Assembly: GCA_022511265.1 (NCBI GenBank)
Contig: JAFLRX010000001.1
Coordinates: 1 to 64,000, forward strand
DNA: 64,000 nt
Source of the DNA: Eubacterium sp.
Lineage (GTDB): Bacteria > Bacillota > Clostridia > Oscillospirales > Ruminococcaceae
Direction: 5' to 3'
Shown here: one piece after another, positions 1 to 8,449 of the stretch
Numbering within the stretch: the stretch's first letter is position 1
Layout of the letters: the number at the start of each line of letters is the position of its first letter
Translations under genes and position numbers: made by a program
The notes under the pieces: generated by a model
What the model was told of the DNA's origin: nothing
Database searches by the model: none
The model's input: the letters and a program-made list of their open reading frames with translations, nothing else

Positions 1-865
1 AAACGATCTGATCCTCGTTGTAGCCGAAGGACTCGGAAGCAGCAGCCTTCATAGCAGCGTTGATGCCTTCCTTGGTTACATCTGCACCCTTAACAACAGC
101 GGTAAGGATAGTGGTAGAACCGGTGGGAACCGGAACTCTCTGTGCAGAGCCGATCAGCTTGCCGTTGAGCTCGGGGATAACCAGTCCGATAGCCTTAGCA
201 GCGCCGGTGGAGTTAGGAACGATGTTAGCAGCACCTGCTCTTGCTCTTCTGAGGTCGCCCTTTCTGTGAGGACCGTCAAGGATCATCTGGTCGCCGGTGT
301 AAGCATGGATGGTGCTCATGATACCGCTCTGGATAGGAGCGTAATCGTTAAGAGCCTTAGCCATGGGAGCGAGGCAGTTGGTGGTGCAGGATGCAGCGGA
401 GATGATGGTATCATCTGCGGTAAGAGTATTCTCGTTTACGCTGTAAACGATGGTAGGAAGATCGTTGCCTGCGGGAGCAGAGATAACAACCTTCTTAGCG
501 CCTGCGTCGATATGTGCCTGAGACTTCTCCTTAGAGCAGTAGAAACCTGTGCACTCGAGAACTACGTCTACACCGATCTGTCCCCAAGGAAGATCAGCAG
601 CCTTAGCCTCTGCGTAAATTTTAAGGGTCTTGCCGTCAACAGTGATGGTACCTGCCTCATCATCAGCCTCTACAGTGTGAAGATTCTGACCGATAACGCC
701 GCAGTAACCGCCCTGAGCGGTGTCGTACTTGAGCAGCTGAGCGAGCATGGAAGGCTTGGTAAGGTCGTTGATAGCAACTACCTCATAGCCCTCTGCGCCG
801 AACATCTGTCTGAACGCAAGACGACCGATACGGCCGAAACCGTTAATAGCAACTTTAACTGACAT
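1..865 (-). CDS. gap: Glyceraldehyde-3-phosphate dehydrogenase, 5' part (C-terminus outside window)
   Basis: Cytosolic glycolytic enzyme that oxidises glyceraldehyde 3-phosphate to 1,3-bisphosphoglycerate with NAD and phosphate. The minus strand reads [15 protein letters not shown], the N-terminal Rossmann dinucleotide-binding motif. It continues to the active-site motif SAASCTTNC and the helix ending LAPMAK, so the catalytic Cys is present. 288 residues are visible, against a usual family length of about 335. The reading frame runs off the left edge, so the end is unseen. The start at 865 is fixed by an AGGAGG site at 874-880. The gene stands alone here, behind its own sigma-A promoter and a hairpin in the 5' leader, and is divergent from the HAD-fusion gene. 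Identity is secure. Confidence 0.97.
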   Translation of the reverse strand, partial: MSVKVAINGFGRIGRLAFRQMFGAEGYEVVAINDLTKPSMLAQLLKYDTAQGGYCGVIGQNLHTVEADDEAGTITVDGKTLKIYAEAKAADLPWGQIGVDVVLECTGFYCSKEKSQAHIDAGAKKVVISAPAGNDLPTIVYSVNENTLTADDTIISAASCTTNCLAPMAKALNDYAPIQSGIMSTIHAYTGDQMILDGPHRKGDLRRARAGAANIVPNSTGAAKAIGLVIPELNGKLIGSAQRVPVPTGSTTILTAVVKGADVTKEGINAAMKAAASESFGYNEDQIV

Positions 866-890
866 TGGAATATTCCTCCTGAAATTTTTT

Positions 891-910
891 TACGGACATA
901 CCTGTCCGTA
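891..910. promoter_or_regulatory. Perfect inverted repeat in the gap 5' leader
   Basis: Two 8-bp arms, TACGGACA and TGTCCGTA, with a 4-nt loop. The repeat lies between the gap promoter and its ribosome-binding site, ending about 25 nt from the start codon. On the transcript it is followed by A residues, so it is not a terminator of gap. It could be an operator for a glycolytic regulator or an mRNA-stabilising 5' stem-loop; the sequence does not decide between them. Confidence 0.6.
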
Positions 911-924
911 TTTTTACATTTTAT

Positions 925-953
925 ATTATACTAAATTTTAGAAGTTTAATCAA
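925..953 (-). promoter_or_regulatory. Sigma-A promoter of gap
   Basis: On the minus strand TTGATT (948-953) and TATAAT (925-930) are separated by exactly 17 bp. The start codon lies about 60 bp downstream. The -35 box is inside one arm of a 14-bp inverted repeat (948-961 with 1031-1044) whose other arm holds the -35 box of the divergent gene. Confidence 0.85.
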
Positions 954-1038
954 GTGGTTTGATAATTTTTTATCAAAAAAAGCAAATTAAATGTTATAAA
1001 TTTTTCAATTCAAAATTTGTGCATTTTTAACAAACCAC

Positions 1039-1067
1039 TTGATTTCCTGCGGTTTTTTTGATAGAAT
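1039..1067 (+). promoter_or_regulatory. Sigma-A promoter of the HAD-fusion gene
   Basis: TTGATT (1039-1044), a 17-bp spacer and TAGAAT (1062-1067), about 50 bp before the start codon at 1120. Its -35 box sits in the second arm (1031-1044) of the 14-bp inverted repeat shared with the gap promoter. Confidence 0.75.
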
Positions 1068-1119
1068 AAATATATAAATAATAGAAATAAGCCACCGACA
1101 AAGACACAAAGGGGATATT

Positions 1120-2703
1120 ATGAAGCTTTATGTAACTGATTTGGACGGCACCCTGCTTGACCACAAGGCGGAGATAAGCATATTTACCCGTGATATGCTC
1201 AACCGTGAAATACATAACGGTGTAAATATCACATTTGCCACCGCACGGTCTATCGCATCTGCCGCCCCGATAGTAAGCGGAGTTGATTTTACACTGCCGA
1301 TCATAACACATAACGGCGTATTTATAATAGACCCCAAAACCAAAGAGCGGCTTATCAGCCACTTTTTCAGCGATAATTCAAAGGAAATACTTAAATCATA
1401 CTTTACCGAACATGAAGAATCCTTGCTGGTCACATCGTTCATAGACGGCAAGGAAAGGCAAAGCTGGCTTGACAGCCGTATAAATGCCGGTACAAGAAAT
1501 TATATAAAGCAACGTCAAAGCGATATCCGATTAAGAGAATGTAAAACCCTTGACGAGCTGTTTGAAGGGGATATCTTTTATGTGACGCTTATCGGGCCAA
1601 AACAATCCCCTGCCGAGTTGGACGAGGTATTTTATAATAAAAACGGCTTTACCAGAAACTATCAGGCGGACACCTACGACCTAAAGGAATATTGGTACGA
1701 GATATACCGCGACGATGTATCTAAGGCAAACGCGATAATAGAGCTTTCCAATCTGCTGGGCGCGGACGAGGTGATAACATTTGGCGACAACCTAAACGAT
1801 ATCCCAATGCTCAAAGAAGCAGACCGCGGCTATGCGGTATCAAACGCGCTGGACGAGTTAAAGGCTATGGCGACCGGAGTTATCCGCAGTAATAACCAAG
1901 GCGGAGTACCTATATTTATATCCAACGACAACTGCACAGTGTGGGAATATCAGCGGCAACCGCAGGATGCCGAACCTGACACAGAAAAATTTTCACGTTG
2001 TCTTGCGGCATATGTTCCTGACGATGAAGGAATAGGAACATTGAACGAAAAGCAGATACATTCCGTACTGAAAAGCTACTTTGCCTCTACCCTTTATGAT
2101 AAAGAAGTAAAGATAGGCAGTTATTTTGCTGACCTTATCACCGAAAACGGCATATTTGAGATACAGACACAGCAGTTTAAGAATCTGGTAAAAAAGCTGG
2201 ACTGCTTTTTGCAGGTATCACATGTCACGGTTGTGTATCCTTTCCACAAGACCACAAGGCTGAATTACGTCAATAAAGGCAGCGGCGAGCTGATGAAAAC
2301 AAGCAGAAAGACCGTACATAAAAATATCACCGATTTTTTTATTGAGCTTTACAGGATAAAACAATACCTGAACAATCCTAATCTTACTATCTGTGTTGCG
2401 GAGCTGACAGTAGATTATTACCGCTTTACCCAAAAGGATATGAAGCGTCGCAGGACAGACAGAAAGCTGACTGTACCCACCGCTCTGACGGGACTGATAT
2501 ATCTTGAGGACAGCGACAGCTATAAGCGGTTTATGCCGGAAGAGCTGCCGCAGATTTTTACAAGAAAAGAGCTGGCGAAAATCTTAAAAAACTGCGAAAC
2601 CTCTATTTTCATAGAGATAATGAAGGATGTCGGACTTATTGATTTTGCCGGCAAGAACGGGAATGAATATATATATAAAAGAACCGACGGCGAAAGCATT
2701 TAA
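1120..2703 (+). CDS. Cof-type HAD phosphatase fused to a nuclease-like and winged-helix-like C-terminal region
   Basis: 527 residues. Residues 1-265 are a complete Cof/HAD-IIB phosphatase: motif I DLDGTLLD at 7-14, motif II Thr41, motif III Lys202 and motif IV GDNLND at 222-227, with a C2 cap at about 80-195. This part should hydrolyse small phosphorylated metabolites. After a linker (about 265-300) comes a second globular region. Residues 330-350 (EVKIGSYFAD, then EIQT) place D338 and E347-x-Q349 as in divergent PD-(D/E)xK folds. Residues 420-470 hold a basic loop, and about 478-522 look like a winged helix. I recall proteins resembling the C-terminal half occurring alone in Clostridia, with no established function. 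The single frame is uninterrupted, has AAGGGG before the ATG, and ends in its own terminator. The phosphatase half is sure; the nuclease-like reading is inference. Confidence 0.85.
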   Translation: MKLYVTDLDGTLLDHKAEISIFTRDMLNREIHNGVNITFATARSIASAAPIVSGVDFTLPIITHNGVFIIDPKTKERLISHFFSDNSKEILKSYFTEHEESLLVTSFIDGKERQSWLDSRINAGTRNYIKQRQSDIRLRECKTLDELFEGDIFYVTLIGPKQSPAELDEVFYNKNGFTRNYQADTYDLKEYWYEIYRDDVSKANAIIELSNLLGADEVITFGDNLNDIPMLKEADRGYAVSNALDELKAMATGVIRSNNQGGVPIFISNDNCTVWEYQRQPQDAEPDTEKFSRCLAAYVPDDEGIGTLNEKQIHSVLKSYFASTLYDKEVKIGSYFADLITENGIFEIQTQQFKNLVKKLDCFLQVSHVTVVYPFHKTTRLNYVNKGSGELMKTSRKTVHKNITDFFIELYRIKQYLNNPNLTICVAELTVDYYRFTQKDMKRRRTDRKLTVPTALTGLIYLEDSDSYKRFMPEELPQIFTRKELAKILKNCETSIFIEIMKDVGLIDFAGKNGNEYIYKRTDGESI

Positions 2704-2718
2704 CTTTCGCCGCATTTT
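2688..2718 (+). terminator. Intrinsic terminator overlapping the stop codon of the HAD-fusion gene
   Basis: A 9-bp stem, CGGCGAAAG with CTTTCGCCG, flanks the TAA and is followed by a short T stretch (CATTTT). The weak T-tract lowers certainty. It also lies just past the converging GNAT gene and may act on both strands. Confidence 0.6.
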
Positions 2719-2723
2719 CATAT

Positions 2724-3251
2724 TTACTTTGCAAAATTCACAAAATCTTCGGGATACATCTCATAATCAATAAAAGACTGCAAATTGCCTAGTTGATCTG
2801 TCCATGCGTTTTCACACAGCCTGACCTTTTTGAACCCAAGCATTTCGTAGACGTGCTGTGCCCGCTTGTTATTGACATTGGTATCAAGTATTATCTTCTT
2901 ATATCCCATGTCATTAAACAATGAGGAAATAAGCATACCCAGCAGCACCCTGCCCAGCCCCTTATCGTGCAGCGAAAAATCGCATATCTTTATGCCTATT
3001 CTCGCCGTGCCGTCTCCTACATCTTCATAGTTCGTTTCGCCTATCGGTACAGACGCTTTTTCGATTATCAGCCGTCTGTATTCATCGGTGTCTCTTGCCA
3101 GACTTTCGGCGATTTCTTCGGCTGTTGTACCCAGTCCGTTGGGGAAACCTGCATGTGCCATGACGGTGCCGTCGTTCCACCATTTTGCCAGTTGCGCGGC
3201 GTCATCTTCCGTCGCGTTTCTGATAGTAAGATCTTTGAATTTTAATAACAT
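2724..3251 (-). CDS. GNAT-family N-acetyltransferase (RimJ/RimL-like)
   Basis: 175 residues with the GNAT fold. The N-terminal strand reads LTIRNATEDDAAQLAKWW. Motif A reads DKGLGRVLLGMLI at about 115-127, the acetyl-CoA pyrophosphate-binding turn, and the late segment NNKRAQHVYEMLGF is the usual motif-B helix. These enzymes move acetyl from acetyl-CoA to an amine; the acceptor cannot be told here, though the sequence resembles aminoglycoside/ribosomal-protein-type acetyltransferases. A GGAGG-like site precedes the ATG. It is a single gene facing the HAD-fusion gene tail to tail and downstream of the Nudix gene on the same strand. Confidence 0.85.
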   Translation of the reverse strand: MLLKFKDLTIRNATEDDAAQLAKWWNDGTVMAHAGFPNGLGTTAEEIAESLARDTDEYRRLIIEKASVPIGETNYEDVGDGTARIGIKICDFSLHDKGLGRVLLGMLISSLFNDMGYKKIILDTNVNNKRAQHVYEMLGFKKVRLCENAWTDQLGNLQSFIDYEMYPEDFVNFAK

Positions 3252-3362
3252 ATTATCCTCCGTTTTTTGGGAGGGTTAAAGTATAGTCGCCCTCCTGTCT
3301 GTTTTTTGGGTTACATATACTGTATGTCTCATTATCATCATTCCTTTCATGTAAATTTATAT

Positions 3363-3380
3363 ATAACGCATTGGCGTTAT
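3363..3380 (-). terminator. Small hairpin after the Nudix gene, possible weak terminator
   Basis: A 7-bp stem ATAACGC/GCGTTAT with a 4-nt loop lies 7 nt past the Nudix stop codon and is followed on the minus strand by an A/T stretch without a clean T-run. Termination here is only a suggestion. Confidence 0.3.
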
Positions 3381-3386
3381 AAGCTG

Positions 3387-3845
3387 TTATATTCCGAAAA
3401 TGGCATAATCATTTTCAGTGCTTGACCTCCGGATATAGTCACTCTTTTCAAGACACCCGTTCTGGTTATTAATATACGCTTGTAAAACAGCTCTGCTGAG
3501 ATTGGTTATATCATTGTGCTGTACGGCTTCTTCCGCTGTAAGAAGTAATATCTCGCTGTTCTCCCACCCGTCGGAAATGGGGGTGCCTGAAATATAATCC
3601 ATAAGGAATATAACACACCACTGTTCCGGTGTAAACTGTATAGAAAATACCGAGCGAACTTTTGCTTTAACTTGTGTCTCTTCGTATATCTCCCGTTCTG
3701 CTGCTTTGGTAGGCAGTTCTCCTTCGGACACATATCCACCGGGCAGCAGTATTCTGCCCTCTGCATTGCCATAGGTGTGGCGCACCAAAAGTATTTTCCC
3801 GTCAATCTCAACTATTCCGCATACGGTGAAATATTTGTTGTTCAC
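3387..3845 (-). CDS. Nudix hydrolase
   Basis: 152 residues. The Nudix box is clear: GGYVSEG..E then REIYEET, matching G-x5-E-x7-REUxEE, which binds the divalent metal used to cleave nucleoside diphosphates linked to another group. The Gly that normally follows EE-x is Gln here (EETQV), a minor departure. The substrate cannot be predicted. The start is GTG at 3845 with AAAGGA about 8 nt upstream. The gene sits between the mutS2 cluster and the GNAT gene on the same strand, with gaps of 42 and 135 bp, so it may be its own unit. Confidence 0.88.
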   Translation of the reverse strand: MNNKYFTVCGIVEIDGKILLVRHTYGNAEGRILLPGGYVSEGELPTKAAEREIYEETQVKAKVRSVFSIQFTPEQWCVIFLMDYISGTPISDGWENSEILLLTAEEAVQHNDITNLSRAVLQAYINNQNGCLEKSDYIRRSSTENDYAIFGI

Positions 3846-3887
3846 CCTATCAATCCTTTCGACCTATTTATAGTATAAGCAATATAC

Positions 3888-6266
3888 TTATTCCAACTCT
3901 GCAACCGTGACACCCATTTCGCCCTCGCCGTATACGCCGTCACGGAACTTCTTCACATGCGGGTTGCGCCGCAGATACTGCTGTACAGCAGACCTCAGTG
4001 CGCCGGTGCCTTTGCCGTGTATTATCGTAACGACTGAAATACCGCTCAGCAAGCAGCCATCAATAAATCTGTCAACCTCCATAACGCCCTCATCACCCAT
4101 CATTCCGCGGATGTCGAGTTCCATAGAGGATTTACGGGTGAAGTTGCTTTCAACACTCTTGCTGACCTTGTTGGCAGGCTGTTTTTTGCTCTCCTGCTTT
4201 TTCTCGACCAAACGCAGATTTTCCAGCTTGGTCTTGGTTTTCATTGTGCCTACCTGTACAAAGCAGATGTTTTTCGCGTCCGGCAGCCTGATAAGCGTAC
4301 CCTCGCTGTCAAGGTCGGCGAGCCGTACCGTATCCCCTACTTTAAGCGGTCGCGGCAGAACATATTGCTCTAACTTTCTTCCGCTTACCGGGTTGGCGGT
4401 ATCGTACATTTTATTCATTGCAGAGCCGACCCTGCCGCGCGCGCCCTTTACCCTTGCAGAAAAGTCTTCGCTTTCCTTTTCCTTTTTCAGCTTTTCAAGG
4501 TCCTCCAGCAGCAAGTCGCCCTCAAAGCGTACCTGCTCAATAATGCTCATCGCCTTATTACGCACCGCCTGAAGCTCTTTTTCCTTATCCCGCTCCAGCC
4601 GCTCGCGCTGGGTTTCCAGTTCTTCGGTCAATTCCTTTGCGCGGCGGGCGTCTCTTTCCGCCTCGGCTCTTACCTGCTCCAGTTCGGTACGTGTCTTTTC
4701 CAACGCCTCAACCGCTTGCTCAAACCGCATATTCTCACTGCTGACAAGGGCTTTCGCCTCATTTATTATATCTTCGCTCATTCCCAGACGAGATGATATC
4801 GCAAACGCGTTGGATTTTCCCGGGACACCTATAATGAATTTATAGGTCGGCTGTAAGGTATCAACATCAAACTCACAGCAGGCGTTTTCAACTCCGTCGG
4901 TCTCTATTGCAAACAGCTTTACCTCTTGATAGTGTGTTGTTGCCATTACACGGCTGCCGCGTTGCTGTAATTCACGCAGGACGCTGACCGCCAGCGCCGA
5001 GCCCTCTACCGGGTCTGTGCCCGAGCCAAGCTCGTCCAGCAGCACAAGCGACCTGTCGTCGGCAGTTTTAAGTATTCCGACGATATTGTTCATATGAGAC
5101 GAAAAAGTGGAAAGGCTTTGCTCTATACTCTGCTCGTCGCCGATGTCAACGTATATCCTGCCGAACATACCTATCACGCTGTTGTCCGCCGCAGGTATCA
5201 TCATGCCGCACATCGCCATCAGTATCAGCAGACCGGCGGTCTTCAGCGAAACCGTCTTGCCGCCTGTATTCGGACCGGTGACTATCAGAGAGGTATAGTC
5301 CGCACCCAACTCTAAATCAACCGCAACCACCTTGTCTTTGTCAATAAGCGGGTGGCGCGCTTTTTTCAGCGTAAAGCACGGCTCGTCAGTGATTGCGGGT
5401 ACAGAGCCTTTAAGCGCAGCGCCGAAGTTCGCCTTGGCAAAGTATATTTCCAGCGTTATCAGGTTGTTGTAGTTGGCAATAAGTTCGGCGGAAAACTCGC
5501 CCACCGATTGGGACATTTCACGGATTATACGTTCTATCTCTTCCTGTTCGCGCGACTGTAATACCCTTATCTCATTATTTGCCTCGACAACGCTCATCGG
5601 CTCGATAAACAGCGTGGCGCCGCTGGAGGAAGAATCATGCACCAGTCCGCCTATCTCGCTTTTATACTCGGTCTTTACAGGCACTACAAATCGCCCGTCA
5701 CGCATGGTGACAAGGCTTTCCTGTAGATATTTGCGCTTTTCCGAGCTTTTTATCAGCTTGTCCAGCTGCTCACGCACCGACAGGCTTTTCTTGCGGATTG
5801 TGCGTCTAATACGCGCAAGCTCTTCACTTGCGTTGTCGGACAGCTCTTCTTCAGAGATTATCGCGTTGGATATTGTGTTTTCCAGCCGTTTGTTGGATAT
5901 TAGCATATTAAAATACTGCGACAGCTGCGTTTCTGTGCCGCTGCACTGGTCATACCAGCTAAGCAGTCCTTCCGTCTCACGCAGTACCAGACCGATATCC
6001 ATCAGCTCGCGCAGCGACAGCGACGCGCCCTGCGACGCTCTTTTCGCGGAAAAGCATATATCCTTTATATTAAAAAATCTCGGTGTGCCGAACTTTGAGG
6101 ATAGCGTAAACGCGTCATCGGTCTTTTTTATCTCGGTCTTTACCTCATCAATATCGGTAAACGGCTTTATTTTAAGTATTTTTTCCTTGCACGCGTCACA
6201 GACCGCGTGTTCGGCCAAAAGAGCCAGAATTTTATCCAGCTCCAGCTTTTTATATTCTTTTCTCAT
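3888..6266 (-). CDS. mutS2: Endonuclease MutS2 / ribosome-collision ATPase
   Basis: About 792 residues, the usual size. The MutS-type ATPase core has Walker A TGPNTGGKT near residue 333 and Walker B LLDELGSGTDP near 412. A long charged coiled coil follows (about 510-620), then a basic region, and the last 80 residues form a Smr domain (LDIRGMMG, IIHGKGTGALR). Family knowledge: suppresses recombination through branched DNA and, in Bacillus, splits collided ribosomes. The frame also has an ATG at 6272 that overlaps the recO stop, but GAGG lies only 1 nt from it and 7 nt from the ATG at 6266, so 6266 is preferred. It is the last gene of the yqfC-to-mutS2 cluster. Confidence 0.96.
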   Translation of the reverse strand: MRKEYKKLELDKILALLAEHAVCDACKEKILKIKPFTDIDEVKTEIKKTDDAFTLSSKFGTPRFFNIKDICFSAKRASQGASLSLRELMDIGLVLRETEGLLSWYDQCSGTETQLSQYFNMLISNKRLENTISNAIISEEELSDNASEELARIRRTIRKKSLSVREQLDKLIKSSEKRKYLQESLVTMRDGRFVVPVKTEYKSEIGGLVHDSSSSGATLFIEPMSVVEANNEIRVLQSREQEEIERIIREMSQSVGEFSAELIANYNNLITLEIYFAKANFGAALKGSVPAITDEPCFTLKKARHPLIDKDKVVAVDLELGADYTSLIVTGPNTGGKTVSLKTAGLLILMAMCGMMIPAADNSVIGMFGRIYVDIGDEQSIEQSLSTFSSHMNNIVGILKTADDRSLVLLDELGSGTDPVEGSALAVSVLRELQQRGSRVMATTHYQEVKLFAIETDGVENACCEFDVDTLQPTYKFIIGVPGKSNAFAISSRLGMSEDIINEAKALVSSENMRFEQAVEALEKTRTELEQVRAEAERDARRAKELTEELETQRERLERDKEKELQAVRNKAMSIIEQVRFEGDLLLEDLEKLKKEKESEDFSARVKGARGRVGSAMNKMYDTANPVSGRKLEQYVLPRPLKVGDTVRLADLDSEGTLIRLPDAKNICFVQVGTMKTKTKLENLRLVEKKQESKKQPANKVSKSVESNFTRKSSMELDIRGMMGDEGVMEVDRFIDGCLLSGISVVTIIHGKGTGALRSAVQQYLRRNPHVKKFRDGVYGEGEMGVTVAELE

Positions 6267-6268
6267 TG

Positions 6269-7054
6269 TCATTCCTCTTGATTGAAGTAGTCAAGTTGTA
6301 AGTCTTTATAATATCTCAGTGTATCAAATGTACGCCCTAACTGCGACTGTAAATAAAACTCTGTTATATCGCTGAATATTTTTTCGTATTTTGGTGATAT
6401 TTTGAATTTAAACAACTTTTCGTTGTCGCTGTATGCCACATATCTCAGAATATGCAGCACCGTCGGGTCTATCTGAAACGAATCTGTCCCGCGGACAAAC
6501 GTCTTGAAGCAATTTTCGCAGTATATCATACCCTCATTCGGCAGAAAGTACATAACATCGTCTGTATAGCATGCGCACTGCTGACAGGCACGCAGATCCG
6601 GCATAAAGCCGATATGGGTTATAAAGCGAAATTCAAAAATAGATTTGATAAAATCAAGCGGCAATTTGGCCTTTTCCAACTGGTAAAACGCCATACAGAC
6701 AAAGCGCAGCAGCTCGCCGTGTTCTTCTTCGGATGTGGCGCAGTATTTTATCAGGTCGGCAAAATAAACCGCAAGCGAAAAAGCCTCCAGGCTATTCGCG
6801 ATATCATAAAAGTTGTATATCGGTTCAGTGCTGTTTATGGTGTAATAGCTTGTCCCCTTTTTGTTAAGGCAAAAATCGGCATAGCTGAACATGGACGCGG
6901 CGGCGGAATTTCTCCCGCCCAGCTTTTTTACGCCGTGCGCCATGACCTCTACCATGCCGAGCTTATCGGTAAAGACGTCGAGAAAGCAGTTATTGTCGCC
7001 TATCTCCCGACGTCCTATGACTATCCCTTTTACCGTAACAAGCATTTTGCTCAC
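6269..7054 (-). CDS. recO: DNA repair protein RecO
   Basis: 261 residues. The N-terminal OB fold begins VTVKGIVIGRREIGDNN, the typical RecO opening. A central helical part follows, and a zinc-binding segment lies at about 160-185 with CQQC and, 20 residues on, CENC. RecO loads RecA onto SSB-coated gaps together with RecR in the RecFOR pathway. It starts 6 bp after era ends and its stop overlaps the upstream candidate start of mutS2, so the three are surely co-transcribed and probably translationally coupled. Confidence 0.95.
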   Translation of the reverse strand: MSKMLVTVKGIVIGRREIGDNNCFLDVFTDKLGMVEVMAHGVKKLGGRNSAAASMFSYADFCLNKKGTSYYTINSTEPIYNFYDIANSLEAFSLAVYFADLIKYCATSEEEHGELLRFVCMAFYQLEKAKLPLDFIKSIFEFRFITHIGFMPDLRACQQCACYTDDVMYFLPNEGMIYCENCFKTFVRGTDSFQIDPTVLHILRYVAYSDNEKLFKFKISPKYEKIFSDITEFYLQSQLGRTFDTLRYYKDLQLDYFNQEE

Positions 7055-7060
7055 CTTATA

Positions 7061-7966
7061 TCAGTCAGCCTTAAGTCCTAAATCGGCTATAACGGATTCT
7101 TTATTCCGCCAGTCCTCTCTCACCTTTACCCAAAGCTGCATATTTACCTTGCACTCGAAATATTCTTCCATCTCCTGCCTTGCAAGAGAGCCTATTTTTT
7201 TCAGCATTTCACCCTGTCTGCCGATTATCATACCCTTGTGCGATGCCTTTTCGCAGAGTATCACCGCGCCGACGTCGGCTATGTCTTTACCGCTGCGATT
7301 TTTGCGCATTTCAAGGCTTTCAATATATACCGCCGTGCCGTGGGGAATCTCATCCTGCATATTGCGCAGTATCTTTTCACGGACAAGCTCCGCCAGCCAT
7401 ACGCGCTCGGTCTGGTCGGTGGGCAGGTCATCGTCAAAATAATGTGGTCCTTCCTTTGCGTATTTTTCGAGCACCGGCATTATTTCATCGGTGTTTATTT
7501 TATTCTTTACGCTTATGGGGATTATCTCCTTAAAATCAAACAGTGCGCTGTACGCCTCGATTGTACCAAGCAGCTTGGTCTTGTCCTTTACCAGGTCAAC
7601 CTTGTTGATAAGCAGAATAACATCTACCCCGCGCGTCTTAAAGCTGTCGATAAGCATGTGCTCGGTCGGAGATATACTCTTGGTAGCGTCAGTCATAAGT
7701 ATGATAACATCCACGTCGTCAACACTGTCCTTGATGGATTTTACCATCTGATCCGACAGCTTGTTTCTCGCTTTGTGCATACCGGGGGTGTCTATAAAGA
7801 CATACTGTGTCTCCCCTTTGGTAAGCACTCCGTTTATTCGTGTGCGGGTGGTCTGCGGCTTTTCGCTGACTATAGCCACCTTTTCACCTACAAGTAAATT
7901 TACCAGTGACGACTTTCCCGCGTTGGGTCTGCCGGTCACCGCTATAAAAGCTGATTTAGTATTCAT
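7061..7966 (-). CDS. era: GTPase Era
   Basis: 301 residues. The GTPase motifs are in order: G1 GRPNAGKSS near 12-20, G2 threonines in QTTRTRI, G3 DTPGMH, G4 NKVD and G5 SVKN. The C-terminal KH domain carries the GxxG-type loop IIGRQGEM, which binds the 3' end of 16S rRNA. Era is needed for 30S maturation and couples it to cell division. Its ATG overlaps the dgkA stop (ATGA), a translational coupling seen in many Firmicutes. Neighbours ybeY and dgkA are the standard Firmicutes order. Confidence 0.97.
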   Translation of the reverse strand: MNTKSAFIAVTGRPNAGKSSLVNLLVGEKVAIVSEKPQTTRTRINGVLTKGETQYVFIDTPGMHKARNKLSDQMVKSIKDSVDDVDVIILMTDATKSISPTEHMLIDSFKTRGVDVILLINKVDLVKDKTKLLGTIEAYSALFDFKEIIPISVKNKINTDEIMPVLEKYAKEGPHYFDDDLPTDQTERVWLAELVREKILRNMQDEIPHGTAVYIESLEMRKNRSGKDIADVGAVILCEKASHKGMIIGRQGEMLKKIGSLARQEMEEYFECKVNMQLWVKVREDWRNKESVIADLGLKAD

Positions 7967-8448
7967 TTATCCTTTTTTCCTTTAATATTCCTTTTCTTTC
8001 CTTTTGCGATAAACAGATAAAACACACACAGCGACCCAAGCATCATTGAGATATGCCAGATATCCTGTGTTAAAAACTTAAATATAAGTACAAACCTGCT
8101 TATATCCCAAAACATTATCACCGCGATGATAACCGCCGCTATCGCGGATATCATAACCGCGCCAGCGGCAATGTCCTTGCCCGCCTTGGCAAGTGCGGAA
8201 TATCCAGGCGACACCTTGTCTATCACCACTTCTATAGCGGTGTTTATCATCTCAGTGCATATTACGATAAGACAGGTAAGTATCAGCAGGATTATCTCTC
8301 CCCGTGACAGTTCGTAAAACTGCGCAACGAAAAACACCACTATCATTGCAACGATATGGATACGCAAATTTGTTTCGTGCCTTACACAAAACGCAATGCC
8401 GTGTGCCGCGTACTTAAAGCTGTTTATCAGCTTTATAAAAAAGTTCAT
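7963..8448 (-). CDS. dgkA: Diacylglycerol/undecaprenol kinase (DgkA family)
   Basis: 161 residues from the preferred ATG at 8448, which follows the ybeY stop by one base. A start 11 codons upstream in the same frame would overlap ybeY and has no better ribosome site. The signature E-MINTAIEVVID-K is intact, and three membrane helices are visible (about 45-65, 68-85, 105-125). A fourth hydrophobic stretch near 130-150 makes this about 35 residues longer than the Bacillus enzyme. In Gram-positive bacteria this family phosphorylates undecaprenol, recycling the lipid carrier of cell-wall synthesis. The C-terminus is strongly basic (GKKRNIKGKKDK). Confidence 0.92.
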   Translation of the reverse strand: MNFFIKLINSFKYAAHGIAFCVRHETNLRIHIVAMIVVFFVAQFYELSRGEIILLILTCLIVICTEMINTAIEVVIDKVSPGYSALAKAGKDIAAGAVMISAIAAVIIAVIMFWDISRFVLIFKFLTQDIWHISMMLGSLCVFYLFIAKGKKRNIKGKKDK

Positions 8449-8449
8449 T

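Noticed and set aside
266..862. A plus-strand frame opposite gap
   Set aside because: The minus strand encodes GAPDH with its active-site motif across the same bases.
891..915. Hairpin plus T-run read as a plus-strand terminator
   Set aside because: No plus-strand gene lies upstream; it is in the leader of gap.
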